Part shown: piece after piece, positions 28,114 through 36,933 of the stretch
Position numbering within the stretch: position 1 is the stretch's first letter
How the letters are laid out: each line of letters opens with the position of its first letter
Assembly (NCBI RefSeq): GCF_003315615.1
Contig: NZ_PDCH01000007.1
Location: 1-64,000, forward strand
Source of the DNA: Bifidobacterium xylocopae
GTDB lineage: Bacteria > Actinomycetota > Actinomycetes > Actinomycetales > Bifidobacteriaceae
Reading direction: 5' to 3'
Length of the DNA: 64,000 nt
Made by a program: the position numbers and the translations under genes
The notes under the pieces: generated by a model
Database searches by the model: none
What the model saw: the letters and a program-made list of their open reading frames with translations, nothing else
Told to the model about the DNA's origin: nothing

Positions 28114-28125
28114 GGGGGGGGGGGG
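28114..28125. repeat. G12 homopolymer run
   Basis: Twelve consecutive G on the + strand (C12 in the sense of the flanking - strand genes). It begins directly after the stop codon of the upstream membrane-protein gene and lies 94 bases before the aldehyde dehydrogenase ATG. Immediate context TCA-G12-CT is identical to that of the run at 41246. Confidence 0.9.
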
Positions 28126-29508
28126 CTATGACCGGTCAGGATCTCGATGATTAGCTGTGGTAGAGCCGACTGATGCCGTGGTGCCGCTTTGCTTTGCAGG
28201 GGCAGAGTTGACCTTGGGACTGCTGCTGTCTCGTCCGATGTTGCCATGTTCAGGCTCTGCGGTTATCGTATCGGAGGACCTGAGCGGGCTGTTCCGCCAA
28301 GCCAGTACTACAGCCGCGGCAAGCAGGAACAGCAGCCAGGAAGTGGACAGCCCCACGAGCAGGGCACGGGCAACGACCGCTATGGCCTGTGTCGTGTCTA
28401 CGCCCACTCGGGCCAGTCGGTGCTCGCCCAGCGCTCCGCCTGACCATAGGAAGCCAAGGCCCAAAGCCACACTTGATAAGGTGCATGCGACCACAAGGCC
28501 CAATAAGTTCCAGGCATAGGACTTTATCAGAGCCGTATCCAAGGTGCCCAATCCATGCTTGCGGAGCTTTTCCATCAGCCCCAGGCCCTTTCGACTGCAG
28601 AGAGTAGCCATGGACAGGATGAAGGCCAGCAAAGCCGGAAAAATCAGCAGGAAGGCGCGCATGGGTGTGTTGGCGACTGGATCCGGCAGCAGGCCGAATA
28701 CCGGCAGCGCCGGTAAAGCGCGCGCATGCCCCGTCCATAAGGTGAATGTGGCCAGATCGCCGATCGAAAAACCCGCTCCGCATGCCCAGGACAGGGCCCA
28801 GATGATCAGGTTGGGCAGCCAGGCCAGAGCAGCCAGCGAGCTGACGATGCGCGATCCTGGCCCCATATGCGACAGGGTGAAGAGGCGCGCGACGGAATCG
28901 TGATAGAGGAAAATCCAGACCAGGACGATGATGAGGGCTTCCAGGAGCATTGTCGCCACTATCCAAAAGGCCAGTCGGGCTCCTGCCGCCACACTTGCCC
29001 TCAATGCTGCGGGCAGGCGTTCAACAATATGTGTCTTCACCCATTCCCGGACCCCCTGTTCCTGAGCCAAGGCCAGGGCATAGGCGCAAAGGAAGACGAC
29101 TGCGCTTTTTGACTCTACGGCGACAACGCCATCGACTACGTACATGCCGTGTGGATCCTGGACGGCCAAGGTACAGACCAGCCATGTCAGCAGACCTGCG
29201 GCAAAAGCGGGCCATGAGGGACCGAAACGTCTGATCAAGGCGGCGGTAAGAGCCAGCAGGAGCGCCGTCAGCCCCAATGGCATGATGGTCAGTGTGAGCG
29301 CTCCTGCATGGAAGCCGGTCCCCTGGCTCAGCAGGAAAATCGCCTGGGTTAGGGGGAAGGCGTTGGCAGAGAGGTTCGGGCCTCCCTCTTCCATGGAAAC
29401 TATGAGCAGCAGCAAAGCCATGCAGGACCCGATCGCCATGGCATAAATGGACACTGCCGCAAGCGAGGCATAAACCCCCCTTATCCCTGCCTTCAGCTTT
29501 GCTTTCAT
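28126..29508 (-). CDS. Polytopic membrane protein (possibly DUF6350)
   Basis: A 460-residue integral membrane protein with about eight to ten hydrophobic segments across residues 15-405, and a polar Ser/Thr-rich C-terminal tail of about 50 residues. It resembles the actinobacterial DUF6350 membrane proteins of unknown function; I cannot confirm this. It starts 3 bases after the apt stop codon, so it is translated from the apt transcript. The stop codon TAG abuts the G12 run. Confidence 0.7.
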   Translation of the reverse strand: MKAKLKAGIRGVYASLAAVSIYAMAIGSCMALLLLIVSMEEGGPNLSANAFPLTQAIFLLSQGTGFHAGALTLTIMPLGLTALLLALTAALIRRFGPSWPAFAAGLLTWLVCTLAVQDPHGMYVVDGVVAVESKSAVVFLCAYALALAQEQGVREWVKTHIVERLPAALRASVAAGARLAFWIVATMLLEALIIVLVWIFLYHDSVARLFTLSHMGPGSRIVSSLAALAWLPNLIIWALSWACGAGFSIGDLATFTLWTGHARALPALPVFGLLPDPVANTPMRAFLLIFPALLAFILSMATLCSRKGLGLMEKLRKHGLGTLDTALIKSYAWNLLGLVVACTLSSVALGLGFLWSGGALGEHRLARVGVDTTQAIAVVARALLVGLSTSWLLFLLAAAVVLAWRNSPLRSSDTITAEPEHGNIGRDSSSPKVNSAPAKQSGTTASVGSTTANHRDPDRS

Positions 29509-29511
29509 CGT

Positions 29512-30096
29512 TCAGGCGGGCATTGAGACCAGGGCCGTGATGGGGTGCGGCTCTAAGGTTCGGCGTCCTTGCAGACCTTCCAGCTCCATGACGAAGCTGA
29601 AGCCGGCTACCTGGCCACCCGCACGTTCGATCAGATCGGCCGCCGCTTTGGCTGAGCCTCCCGTGGCGATCAGATCATCGACCACAAGCACCCGCTCTCC
29701 AGGGTGCACCGCACCTTCCTCCGCCTCAATGCTCGCCGTACCGTATTCCAGGGAATAGTCCTGTGCCAGGGTGCGCGGTGGAAGCTTTCCTTTCTTCCGC
29801 AGTGCTATGAAACCTTTGCCTAAAGCAAGGGCAAGCTGGGGGCCGAGCAGGAACCCACGGGCCTCCAAGCCAGCAACGGCGTCGAAAGAGTCTGCATCAG
29901 CTGGCAGAGTCCTGACCAGCGCATCGGTCAGTATCCTGAGGCCACGGGGATCGGCCATGGCCGGCAGGAAGTCACGGAAAAGGATTCCGGGCTTCGGGAA
30001 ATCGGGGATGGTTCTCATAAGGGATACCAGATACCGGGCATCCTCGGACCCCACTGCGCCAAGTTGGGCGATACTGATGTCGCTGGACTGAGCCAT
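29512..30096 (-). CDS. apt: Adenine phosphoribosyltransferase
   Basis: Salvages adenine to AMP using PRPP. The 194-residue protein has the Apt N-terminus (IPDFPKPGILFRDFLPAM), the catalytic loop region and the PRPP-binding motif VLVVDDLIATGGSA (about 133-146). ATG 30096 (MAQSS) is preferred over the in-frame ATG at 30138. It lies 83 bases after yajC. In mycobacteria apt also follows yajC, but with secD and secF between; here they are missing. Confidence 0.95.
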   Translation of the reverse strand: MAQSSDISIAQLGAVGSEDARYLVSLMRTIPDFPKPGILFRDFLPAMADPRGLRILTDALVRTLPADADSFDAVAGLEARGFLLGPQLALALGKGFIALRKKGKLPPRTLAQDYSLEYGTASIEAEEGAVHPGERVLVVDDLIATGGSAKAAADLIERAGGQVAGFSFVMELEGLQGRRTLEPHPITALVSMPA

Positions 30097-30179
30097 GGTC
30101 TTCTTTCTGTCGTTTCCTGTCCGCGGGTGTCCGCGCATGCCTGAACCGCCAAGCGGGCGGGTACCCGCTTCGAGCGTTA

Positions 30180-30683
30180 TCAGTCCTGCACGGACCTGTC
30201 CCCTGAAGGCTCCTCTTTGCTGCCTTCGGCAACCTTGGGCTCCTGATGTTCCGTATCGGCCGCATGCCCATCCTGCGATGGCTCGGAATGCTCCCCGGAG
30301 GGATCCCCGCCGCTCTGGGCAGGCCCTTCCTGGCTACCGTCCAGCTCCTCTTCGGGCTCCGGCAGCGGGTTGCCCTCTTCGTCGACCTCATCATCATGCA
30401 CATAAGCGGGGACGACCGGAGGCTTGGTGATGGCCTGGATACGCCACCGGGATAGGGAACCTTCGGAGTCGACCACGACCTGTTCCTTCTCAAGGTCCAC
30501 CGAAACGACCTTACCCAGCAGTCCTGAAGCCGTCGCAACCTCGACGCCCGGCTTGAGCGTCTGCCGGAAGTCCTGAACCTGACCCTGCCGTTGCTTGTTC
30601 TTACGGGAGGACCACCAGGTCATGCCGAACATCAAAGCGATCAGCACGATGAGGAAGAACATGGACGACATGTTTGACTGCAC
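30180..30683 (-). CDS. yajC: Preprotein translocase accessory subunit YajC
   Basis: A small inner-membrane protein that associates with SecYEG and SecDF. The 167-residue product has one N-terminal membrane segment (about 7-24), then FRQTLKPGVEVATASGLLGKVVSVD, typical of the family. It ends in a long acidic tail (about 100-167, rich in Glu, Gly, Ser and Asp) that is longer than in Escherichia coli but common in actinobacteria. It follows ruvB by 70 bases in the same direction. Confidence 0.93.
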   Translation of the reverse strand: MQSNMSSMFFLIVLIALMFGMTWWSSRKNKQRQGQVQDFRQTLKPGVEVATASGLLGKVVSVDLEKEQVVVDSEGSLSRWRIQAITKPPVVPAYVHDDEVDEEGNPLPEPEEELDGSQEGPAQSGGDPSGEHSEPSQDGHAADTEHQEPKVAEGSKEEPSGDRSVQD

Positions 30684-30753
30684 GATAGGCTCCTTATGGG
30701 TCCGATATCAAGGCGGGCGTCAATCGACGCCCGACAGCGCCAGAGGCTTCATT

Positions 30754-31818
30754 CTAGAATAGCTTAGTGACATCCTCGCGAGGCTTGAGCCCGAGGTGCT
30801 CCCAGGCTTTGGCGGTGGCGACCCGGCCTTTGGGTGTGCGTACAAGGAAGCCTTCCCTCACGAGGTAGGGTTCACAAACCGTCTCCACGGTCTCTGCCTC
30901 CTCCCCTACCATGGCCGCAAGATTGTTCAGACCCACCGGCCCCCCTTCGAAGGAACGGACGATGGCGTCAAGCACAGCCAGATCCAGGCGGTCCAAGCCC
31001 TCCGAATCTATCTGGTAGAGAGCAAGGGCCTCCTTGACGTCCTCGGGGCCCACTTGCGAAAGGTCGTGGACCACGGCCCAGTCGCGCACCCTGCGCAACA
31101 GGCGGTTGGCGATGCGCGGCGTACCACGCGAGCGACGGGAGAGCTGGGTACAGGCAGCCCCGGTGACGTCAATCCCGAGTACCTTGGACGAGCGAGCCAC
31201 GAGGCGTTCCAACTCCTGGGGCGGATAGAAGTCGAGATGGGCGGTGAAGCCGAAGCGCGCGCGCAGGGGGGAAGGCAGCATGCCCTCCCGAGTGGTTGCT
31301 CCTATGACCGTGAACCTTGGCAAGGTGAGGGGAATCGACGAGGCCCCGGGCCCTTTGCCGACCATCACATCGACTCGGAAGTCCTCCATCGCTATATAGA
31401 GCAGTTCTTCAGCGGCTCGTGGCAAACGGTGAATCTCGTCTATGAACAGTACCTCGCCGGCCTCAAGAGAACTGAGTATGGAGGCCAGGTCCCCTGCGTG
31501 CTGGACAGCAGGGCCGGAGGTGATACGGATGGGCACTTCAAGCTCATGGGCAACGATCATCGCCAGTGTGGTCTTGCCCAGCCCGGGCGGACCGGCCAGC
31601 AGGATGTGGTCCGGTGCCACGTCCCTTTTGCGGGCGGCCTTGAGGAACAAATCCAGCTGAGCCTTCAGCCGTGGCTGTCCGATGAAACCTTCCAAATCCT
31701 GAGGGCGCAGTTCCTCGTCGGATACGGGCTCACCCTCGATCGGCGCGGCCGAGACCATCCGCAGGGACTGCTCTGCGCTTTCGTCGTTACCAGCGCCGCC
31801 GTCTGTCTGCTTAACCAT
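30754..31818 (-). CDS. ruvB: Holliday junction branch migration ATPase RuvB
   Basis: The hexameric AAA+ motor of the RuvAB complex. The 354-residue protein carries Walker [10 protein letters not shown], Walker B FIDEIHRL, sensor 1 [10 protein letters not shown], and the winged-helix end ([10 protein letters not shown]). The ATG shares one base with the ruvA stop (TGATG), so translation is coupled. It is the third gene of ruvC-ruvA-ruvB and should be induced from the LexA-box promoter in front of ruvA. Confidence 0.97.
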   Translation of the reverse strand: MVKQTDGGAGNDESAEQSLRMVSAAPIEGEPVSDEELRPQDLEGFIGQPRLKAQLDLFLKAARKRDVAPDHILLAGPPGLGKTTLAMIVAHELEVPIRITSGPAVQHAGDLASILSSLEAGEVLFIDEIHRLPRAAEELLYIAMEDFRVDVMVGKGPGASSIPLTLPRFTVIGATTREGMLPSPLRARFGFTAHLDFYPPQELERLVARSSKVLGIDVTGAACTQLSRRSRGTPRIANRLLRRVRDWAVVHDLSQVGPEDVKEALALYQIDSEGLDRLDLAVLDAIVRSFEGGPVGLNNLAAMVGEEAETVETVCEPYLVREGFLVRTPKGRVATAKAWEHLGLKPREDVTKLF

Positions 31819-32429
31819 CAACGACCCCTGTCCATCGAAGTCAGGGCAGCCTTGAGCACAGCCGGGACATCCTTGCCGTCCAGCGGCAGTTGGTACCCGC
31901 CTTCCTCACAGGTCTTCTCCACGGCCCGCTGGGCATCACGCTCCTGCCAACCGAGGGATACTAACCCCTTGATGACCTGACTGAGGCTTTCATCGGCTGG
32001 CTGTCGGGAGTTCCGAGCCTCCAGGCCGGACACATCCACTTTGCCGGAGAGCTCCAGAATAATCTTCTGAGCGCCTTTTTTTCCCAGTCCGGGAGCCCTG
32101 GCCAGTGTGGTCGCATCACCTTGGGAGACGGCCTGGGCCAGCATGTCCGGGGTCAGGGTGGAAAGGATGGATAAAGCAACTCGCGGGCCTATGCCACTCA
32201 CTTTTTGCAGCTGTACGAACAGGGATTTTGAAGTCCGTGACAGAAAACCGTACAGCGTGACGGAGTCCTGGGAGACAATCAGGCTGGTATGCACAGTCAC
32301 CCGAGTGCCCGTGCGCAGACCCGTCAGATCCGACATGGGCATCCGTACTTCGTAACCGACTCCGCCGACATCAATGACGGCGAGGGCCTGTTCGATCTGA
32401 GCCACCGATCCGGTCAACATAGCCAGCAT
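31818..32429 (-). CDS. ruvA: Holliday junction DNA-binding protein RuvA
   Basis: Binds four-way junctions and loads RuvB. The 203-residue product begins [13 protein letters not shown], matching the family start (MI-x-LxG). Two helix-hairpin-helix motifs are visible ([13 protein letters not shown] and [13 protein letters not shown]), and a C-terminal RuvB-binding domain ends the protein. ATG 32429 was chosen over the longest frame (32552) because the extra residues include the LexA box and are not family-like, and AGGGGAG lies upstream. The 65-base gap to ruvC contains a LexA box. Confidence 0.96.
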   Translation of the reverse strand: MLAMLTGSVAQIEQALAVIDVGGVGYEVRMPMSDLTGLRTGTRVTVHTSLIVSQDSVTLYGFLSRTSKSLFVQLQKVSGIGPRVALSILSTLTPDMLAQAVSQGDATTLARAPGLGKKGAQKIILELSGKVDVSGLEARNSRQPADESLSQVIKGLVSLGWQERDAQRAVEKTCEEGGYQLPLDGKDVPAVLKAALTSMDRGR

Positions 32430-32472
32430 GCGCGCCTCGCTCCCCTTCAGCCGAATCCGGTCCGGCTCATGT

Positions 32473-32488
32473 TCGAACACCTGTTCGA
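32473..32488 (-). promoter_or_regulatory. LexA (SOS) box in the ruvC-ruvA gap
   Basis: A 16-base sequence with palindromic arms TCGAAC and GTTCGA around ACCT fits the actinobacterial LexA consensus CGAAC-N4-GTTCG. It lies 44 bases before the ruvA start and 7 bases after the ruvC stop, so ruvAB can probably be induced separately from yebC-ruvC. Confidence 0.8.
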
Positions 32489-32494
32489 CTGAGA

Positions 32495-33076
32495 TTACAT
32501 GTCCCGCTGGACCGGACCCCGCCGCTTCGTTCGCTGTTGAGCCTGTGCCCACTGCCGCTGGGCCTGGGTCAGATGCTGCTCACGCTCACCGCCTTGAAGT
32601 GCGCCTGCAGGTCTCAATGCATGACAAATGGCCTGCGCCAAGGCGTCTGCCGCATCCGCGGGTTTCGGCAGACGGTCCAGGCGAAGAAGCCGGGCCACCA
32701 TGCGTTCAACCTGAATCTTCTCGGCCTGTCCATTGCCCGTGACCGCAAGTTTGGCCTCGGTGGGCGTGTGCAAGGCCACAGGGATGCCGCGCTGAGCCGC
32801 GGCGAGCATAGCCAGCCCGGCAGCCTGAGCCGTGCCCAGAACCGTGTTGCGATTGGCCTGGGCGAAGACCCTCTCGATTGAGACCACATCCGGACTGAAC
32901 TCGTCGATTTGGTCGGCCAGGCCATCATAGATCGCCAGTAGGCGTAGGTCCTGGGACAGTTCAGGTGCGGATCGGATTACGTCGACATGGACGAACGAGA
33001 GCTTGCGAGAGGCCTCCGCCTCGATGACGCCGACCCCACAACGTGTCAGGCCAGGATCGACGCCGAAGACGATCAC
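32495..33076 (-). CDS. ruvC: Crossover junction endodeoxyribonuclease RuvC
   Basis: Resolves Holliday junctions. The 193-residue product has the RNase H-like fold with catalytic Asp7 in [11 protein letters not shown], Glu in SIERVF, and the C-terminal [14 protein letters not shown] carrying the last acidic pair. The start is GTG 33076, just 6 bases after the yebC stop. A basic Gln/Arg-rich tail of about 30 residues extends beyond the usual end. Confidence 0.95.
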   Translation of the reverse strand: MIVFGVDPGLTRCGVGVIEAEASRKLSFVHVDVIRSAPELSQDLRLLAIYDGLADQIDEFSPDVVSIERVFAQANRNTVLGTAQAAGLAMLAAAQRGIPVALHTPTEAKLAVTGNGQAEKIQVERMVARLLRLDRLPKPADAADALAQAICHALRPAGALQGGEREQHLTQAQRQWAQAQQRTKRRGPVQRDM

Positions 33077-33082
33077 TGGGCC

Positions 33083-33838
33083 TTATTCCTCGTCGAGTTG
33101 GGCCATGACCTCATCCGACGCGGTCCAATTGCTGTAAATGTCCTGCACATCATCAAGGTCATCCAGGCTGTCGATGAGCTTGGAGACCTTGCGAGCGGCA
33201 TCCACATCCAGCGTCACCTCGGTCTTGGGATTCAGGACTAAATCGGCTGAGTCATAGTCCACGCCTGCGTCCTGCAGGGCCTTTCGGACCGTTACCAGGT
33301 CGGTCGGCGCGGTAATCACCGTGAAGCTCTCGCCATCGTCCTGTACGTCCTCGGCACCGGCTTCCGCGGCTTTTTCGAACACGTCATCATAGGAGGCGCC
33401 GTCAGCGGGGACCACTATCTGGCCCTTGCGCTCGAAGTTGAAGGAGACCGAACCGTTCTGGGCCAGAGAGCCACCATTCTTCGTCAGGGTGGAACGCACC
33501 TCGGCGGCCGCACGGTTGCGGTTGTCGGTAAGGCACTCGATGATCAGACCAACGCCAGCGGGTGCATACCCTTCGTATACGATTGACTCGTAGTTGGCAG
33601 CACCTGCCTCCTCGCCGGAGCCGCGCTTGACAGCTCGAGATATGTTGTCGGCAGGCACGGAGGATTTCTTGGCCTTGACGATAGCATCGTAGAGGGTGGG
33701 GTTGCCGTCGGGATCACCGCCACCCGTGCGGGCAGCGATCTCAATGTTCTTGATCAGCTTGGCGAAGAGCTTGCCGCGCTTGGCGTCGATGGCGGCCTTC
33801 TTGTGCTTCGTGGTCGCCCACTTTGAATGCCCTGACAT
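33083..33838 (-). CDS. yebC: YebC/PmpR-family translation or transcription regulator
   Basis: A 251-residue cytoplasmic protein of the TACO1/YebC family. The diagnostic start [25 protein letters not shown] is present. Recent work links some members to translation of proline stretches, older work to DNA-binding regulation. ATG 33838 follows CAGGAGCGAT and is nine codons inside the longest frame. It is the first gene of yebC-ruvC-ruvA-ruvB-yajC, an order conserved in actinobacteria. Confidence 0.96.
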   Translation of the reverse strand: MSGHSKWATTKHKKAAIDAKRGKLFAKLIKNIEIAARTGGGDPDGNPTLYDAIVKAKKSSVPADNISRAVKRGSGEEAGAANYESIVYEGYAPAGVGLIIECLTDNRNRAAAEVRSTLTKNGGSLAQNGSVSFNFERKGQIVVPADGASYDDVFEKAAEAGAEDVQDDGESFTVITAPTDLVTVRKALQDAGVDYDSADLVLNPKTEVTLDVDAARKVSKLIDSLDDLDDVQDIYSNWTASDEVMAQLDEE

Positions 33839-33967
33839 ATCGCTCCTGACAATTTGAGGATGCACTGAACTCGGATAATTCTATGTGTTCTCTTTGACAA
33901 TCCTAGCGTCGTCCTGGCTGTCGTGTGCGTCTTACGCCAAGGACGTCGGAGACGTAGGGGGTTCTGG

Positions 33968-35176
33968 TCAATCCCGGCGGGCGGACCGCAGCGCCTTGGC
34001 GTAGACGGCCAGGACCTGCGAGGTCACCTTCCCCCAGTCGTAGGTGAGCGCGCGCTCGCGACCAGCCTGTGCCAGGGCCTCACGCTTGGACCGGTCCGCC
34101 AGCAGATTTCCGATTAGACGGGCGCAGGCGGCCCCGTCGCCTGCGGGGAAATGCATGGCGGAACGGCCATGTTGGGAAACTGCCTGGAAGGCTTCCAAAT
34201 CCGAAGCTACGATGGGACATCCTGCCGCCATGGCTTCGGCCAGGACGATTCCGAATGATTCACCGCCGGTCTGGGGCGCGACGTACACATCCAGGCTCCG
34301 GTAGAATCGCGCCTTGCCTTCGTCCGAAACCCGACCGAGGAACTCCATGTGTTCCTCCAATCCGGGATCCGCGGCATGGACTATTTTGCGGGCCTCCTCC
34401 TGCCCGTCGCCGGCACAAAGAAAACGGGCACCGGGCCATTTGTCCAGCAGGTTGAGGGCTGCCCTCACGAAGACCGCGAAGCCCTTGCGCTCCTCACCCA
34501 TGCGGCCAAGGAAACCGATTGTCGGGGCCTGGACGCTTCCTTGCCATTTCGCGCACGGGTCGGCCTGGTCGAAGAAGGATGCTCTGATCCCGTTTGGGAT
34601 GATCTGCACTTGCGTGGATGGATGCAGATAGCGGATGGCGGTGTCCATGGCCGCCTCACTTACACAGACCGCCTGTCTGATCCCACCCAGATGGGAACGC
34701 AGGTAGGGTTGGGCTATTTTCAAGGCCAGTGGGTAAGAGTCGAAGGAGGCGTGGAAGGTGGCCACATATGGGCAGGGCGCGAAGCCCCTGAGCAGGGGCT
34801 TATGGCTCAGGCTGGGCACTTCGGGCTCGTGCAGGTGCAGGATGTCGAAACGACCTTGTCGCACCCATTGACGGGTGGTGCGACCTGCCGCACCGAAATA
34901 GCTCAGATTCGCGACGGAACCGTTATAGGGCACCGCAAAGGAGGAACCTGTCGTATGCACCCAAAGAGGCATATCGGCGGTCCGCCGACCCGGGGCCAGG
35001 ACCTGTACCTGGTGCCCCCGCTCGATCAGCTGCTGGGCGAAATCCCGGATATGCAGCTGGACACCGCCTGGGGTTTCGAAGGAATAGGGAGAGATGATGC
35101 CGACCCTGAGCTTGCGGCCGTTAAGGGGATCTTCGCCGCCGGTCCCCCGCTCCCAAGCCGGTGCCTCAACGATCAC
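33968..35176 (-). CDS. pimA: GT4-family glycosyltransferase, phosphatidylinositol mannosyltransferase PimA-like
   Basis: Likely adds the first mannose from GDP-mannose to phosphatidylinositol on the inner membrane face. The ~402-residue product has the two-domain GT-B fold: ISPYSFETPGGVQLHIRDFA (about 27-46) in the acceptor domain, and the nucleotide-sugar motif GGESFGIVLAEAMAAGCPIVASD with the E-x7-E pair. GTG 35176 is preferred because AGGAGG lies 6 bases upstream; an ATG abuts that ribosome site. It overlaps the acyltransferase gene by 11 bases. Position after pgsA and patA supports the PimA call. Confidence 0.88.
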   Translation of the reverse strand: MIVEAPAWERGTGGEDPLNGRKLRVGIISPYSFETPGGVQLHIRDFAQQLIERGHQVQVLAPGRRTADMPLWVHTTGSSFAVPYNGSVANLSYFGAAGRTTRQWVRQGRFDILHLHEPEVPSLSHKPLLRGFAPCPYVATFHASFDSYPLALKIAQPYLRSHLGGIRQAVCVSEAAMDTAIRYLHPSTQVQIIPNGIRASFFDQADPCAKWQGSVQAPTIGFLGRMGEERKGFAVFVRAALNLLDKWPGARFLCAGDGQEEARKIVHAADPGLEEHMEFLGRVSDEGKARFYRSLDVYVAPQTGGESFGIVLAEAMAAGCPIVASDLEAFQAVSQHGRSAMHFPAGDGAACARLIGNLLADRSKREALAQAGRERALTYDWGKVTSQVLAVYAKALRSARRD

Positions 35177-36176
35177 GACCATCCTCCTGTTCCCTGCGCC
35201 GATTCCCATGGCTCTGCATAACTTCACGCAATTGAGGTGGCACATTGTGCAGGCGGCTGGAGTCCAGGTCCTCGACGAAAATCGGTTGCATCATATGCCA
35301 ATCCTGAGGGTGGGACCTGATGTTGACCGCCCACTGGTCCACCCAGGCCTGGGTGAGACGCTGGACTGCCTGCCCGCGGGGCAGGTCCCGGTATGGGGTG
35401 ATGTCAATCGGCCCGTCAATGCGGCAGACATATCCATAAGGGTTTTTGGCCCGCCGTCGACGTGCCCCATGCAGACGCTCCCTATGCATATTGACCGTAT
35501 AGAGCGGCAGATCCGTGTCCAAGGCTAGGACAGCCGGTCCGGCGGCCACCCGTATGACCGAATCGAAGGCATGGACGAAGACCCCGTTGCGGCTGAGATC
35601 ACGGTCCGCCAGCAGCGGGACAACCTGCCCGGCGTCATGCAGCCGATCGGTCAGGCGTTGGATCAGACCTTCCTGCCCGGTCAGCAGGATGGTCATCCCC
35701 AATCCCGTGCGTATACGCACGAAGGCCTCCAGAAGCTCCTGGTCAGCCAGGCGTTCCGCAACCGTCGTCACATGACCCAGCTCGTGACCAGCCCAGAAAC
35801 CGGCGTAGTCCCAATTGCCTTGGTGGCCCATGGCGATGGGCACGGAACGAAAGGGAATATCCGAGCGGGCCGGATCGGGGTAGCCGCTGCCTTCTGTGCG
35901 CACCCTCGCCATGAGCTCATCGGGGGTGCGGGCACCGACGGTGAGCGCTTCGCAGAAGTAGGCGAAGTAGGAGCGAAGGGATTCCCTGCTCATCTGCCGC
36001 AAGCGCACCCGTGGGAGTGGTCCCATGACATGGCGCAGATTGCGTTCAAGCTGGGGTACGCCCCCCATGTGCAGCGCCCAGGCCAGGTCGGCCGCCAGAT
36101 TCGACAGGGTCCGCAAGACACCTTCCGGAACATGACCCACATGATGCATCAGCACCAGCAACAGCTTGGTGACCAT
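35166..36176 (-). CDS. patA: Phosphatidylinositol mannoside acyltransferase PatA-like (LpxL/HtrB family)
   Basis: A membrane-associated acyltransferase of the lipid A lauroyltransferase fold. The 336-residue protein contains the catalytic H-x4-D motif (HQGNWD, about 117-122) with the basic N-terminal amphipathic region and MHRERLHGARRRR, a likely acyl-donor/phosphate binding segment. In mycobacteria PatA acylates the mannose of PIM between pgsA1 and pimA, the same order seen here. Only 6 bases separate it from pgsA. Confidence 0.9.
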   Translation of the reverse strand: MVTKLLLVLMHHVGHVPEGVLRTLSNLAADLAWALHMGGVPQLERNLRHVMGPLPRVRLRQMSRESLRSYFAYFCEALTVGARTPDELMARVRTEGSGYPDPARSDIPFRSVPIAMGHQGNWDYAGFWAGHELGHVTTVAERLADQELLEAFVRIRTGLGMTILLTGQEGLIQRLTDRLHDAGQVVPLLADRDLSRNGVFVHAFDSVIRVAAGPAVLALDTDLPLYTVNMHRERLHGARRRRAKNPYGYVCRIDGPIDITPYRDLPRGQAVQRLTQAWVDQWAVNIRSHPQDWHMMQPIFVEDLDSSRLHNVPPQLREVMQSHGNRRREQEDGRDR

Positions 36177-36182
36177 ACGGCC

Positions 36183-36854
36183 TCACTCGTGGCTGGGATC
36201 AGCGGGGCTGGGGGTACGGTTCATCTCCTGGCGGACCAGGCCGATTCGCTGGCAGACCGTGACCAGCCCCAGCAGGTCGAGCAGGAGCAGGAAACAGACG
36301 AGCCAAGCCAGTGGCAGGCCGGCGCCTGTCAGGGCCATGCCAGCGAGGATGATGACCAGGCGGTCCGAACGGGTGGCGATGCCGTTCTTGGCTTCGAATC
36401 CCTCAGCCTCGGCGCGTGCCCGGGCATAAGAGGTGACGAAGGAGGTCATGATCGCGAATAAGGCGGCTGCCATGCCGACCTGGGCCCAGATGTCCCCTCC
36501 GGACGCACCATGGGCGATCCATGCCAGCTCATGCTTGCGCAGGTAGATCATAACCGCCGCCAGGACCGCCCAATCCGCCACCCGGTCCAGTGTCGAATCC
36601 AGGAAGGCACCGAACTGGGTGCCACCCCCGGTCAGTGAGGCCACTGAACCGTCCAGGGAGTCGAACGCGACCAGGATGGCCAGCAAAACGGCCCCAGGCA
36701 GGAGCCAACCGGTCAGACCGGTGATGAAGGCGACCACGACCGTGCCGGCCGCCCCTATTACGGTGACCCCGTTGGCTGTGATGCCCAGGTGCACGATGCC
36801 CCGGGCTATAGGCTCAATGGCCCGCTTCCAGGGCCCACGTAAATGTTCGAACAT
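36183..36854 (-). CDS. pgsA: CDP-alcohol phosphatidyltransferase, phosphatidylinositol-phosphate synthase PgsA1-like
   Basis: Integral membrane enzyme, probably joining CDP-diacylglycerol to inositol-1-phosphate to start PIM synthesis. Of the family signature D-x2-DG-x2-AR-x8-G-x3-D-x3-D, the metal-binding Asp residues are all present (DSLDGSVAS, then FGAFLDSTLD), but the Arg after Ala is replaced by Ser. The 223-residue product has about six membrane segments. It is the first gene of pgsA-patA-pimA. The substrate assignment rests on operon context. Confidence 0.88.
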   Translation of the reverse strand: MFEHLRGPWKRAIEPIARGIVHLGITANGVTVIGAAGTVVVAFITGLTGWLLPGAVLLAILVAFDSLDGSVASLTGGGTQFGAFLDSTLDRVADWAVLAAVMIYLRKHELAWIAHGASGGDIWAQVGMAAALFAIMTSFVTSYARARAEAEGFEAKNGIATRSDRLVIILAGMALTGAGLPLAWLVCFLLLLDLLGLVTVCQRIGLVRQEMNRTPSPADPSHE

Positions 36855-36933
36855 CCTTCACCTTATCGTCGACCGGTTGTCGCCTTGTTATAGGTCATCC
36901 ACCCATCGTCGGCGACCTTCCCCCCTGACCGCC

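Noticed and set aside
28020-28247. Longer aldehyde dehydrogenase start, or a phase-variable fusion with the upstream gene through the G12 run
   Set aside because: The upstream gene stops (TAG) before the run, so slippage cannot fuse the two. The extra 76 codons are not family-like, and ATG 28019 has a good ribosome site.
36841-36860. GTTCGAACAT near the pgsA start as a LexA box
   Set aside because: The half-sites are adjacent instead of spaced by four bases and lie in the first codons of pgsA.
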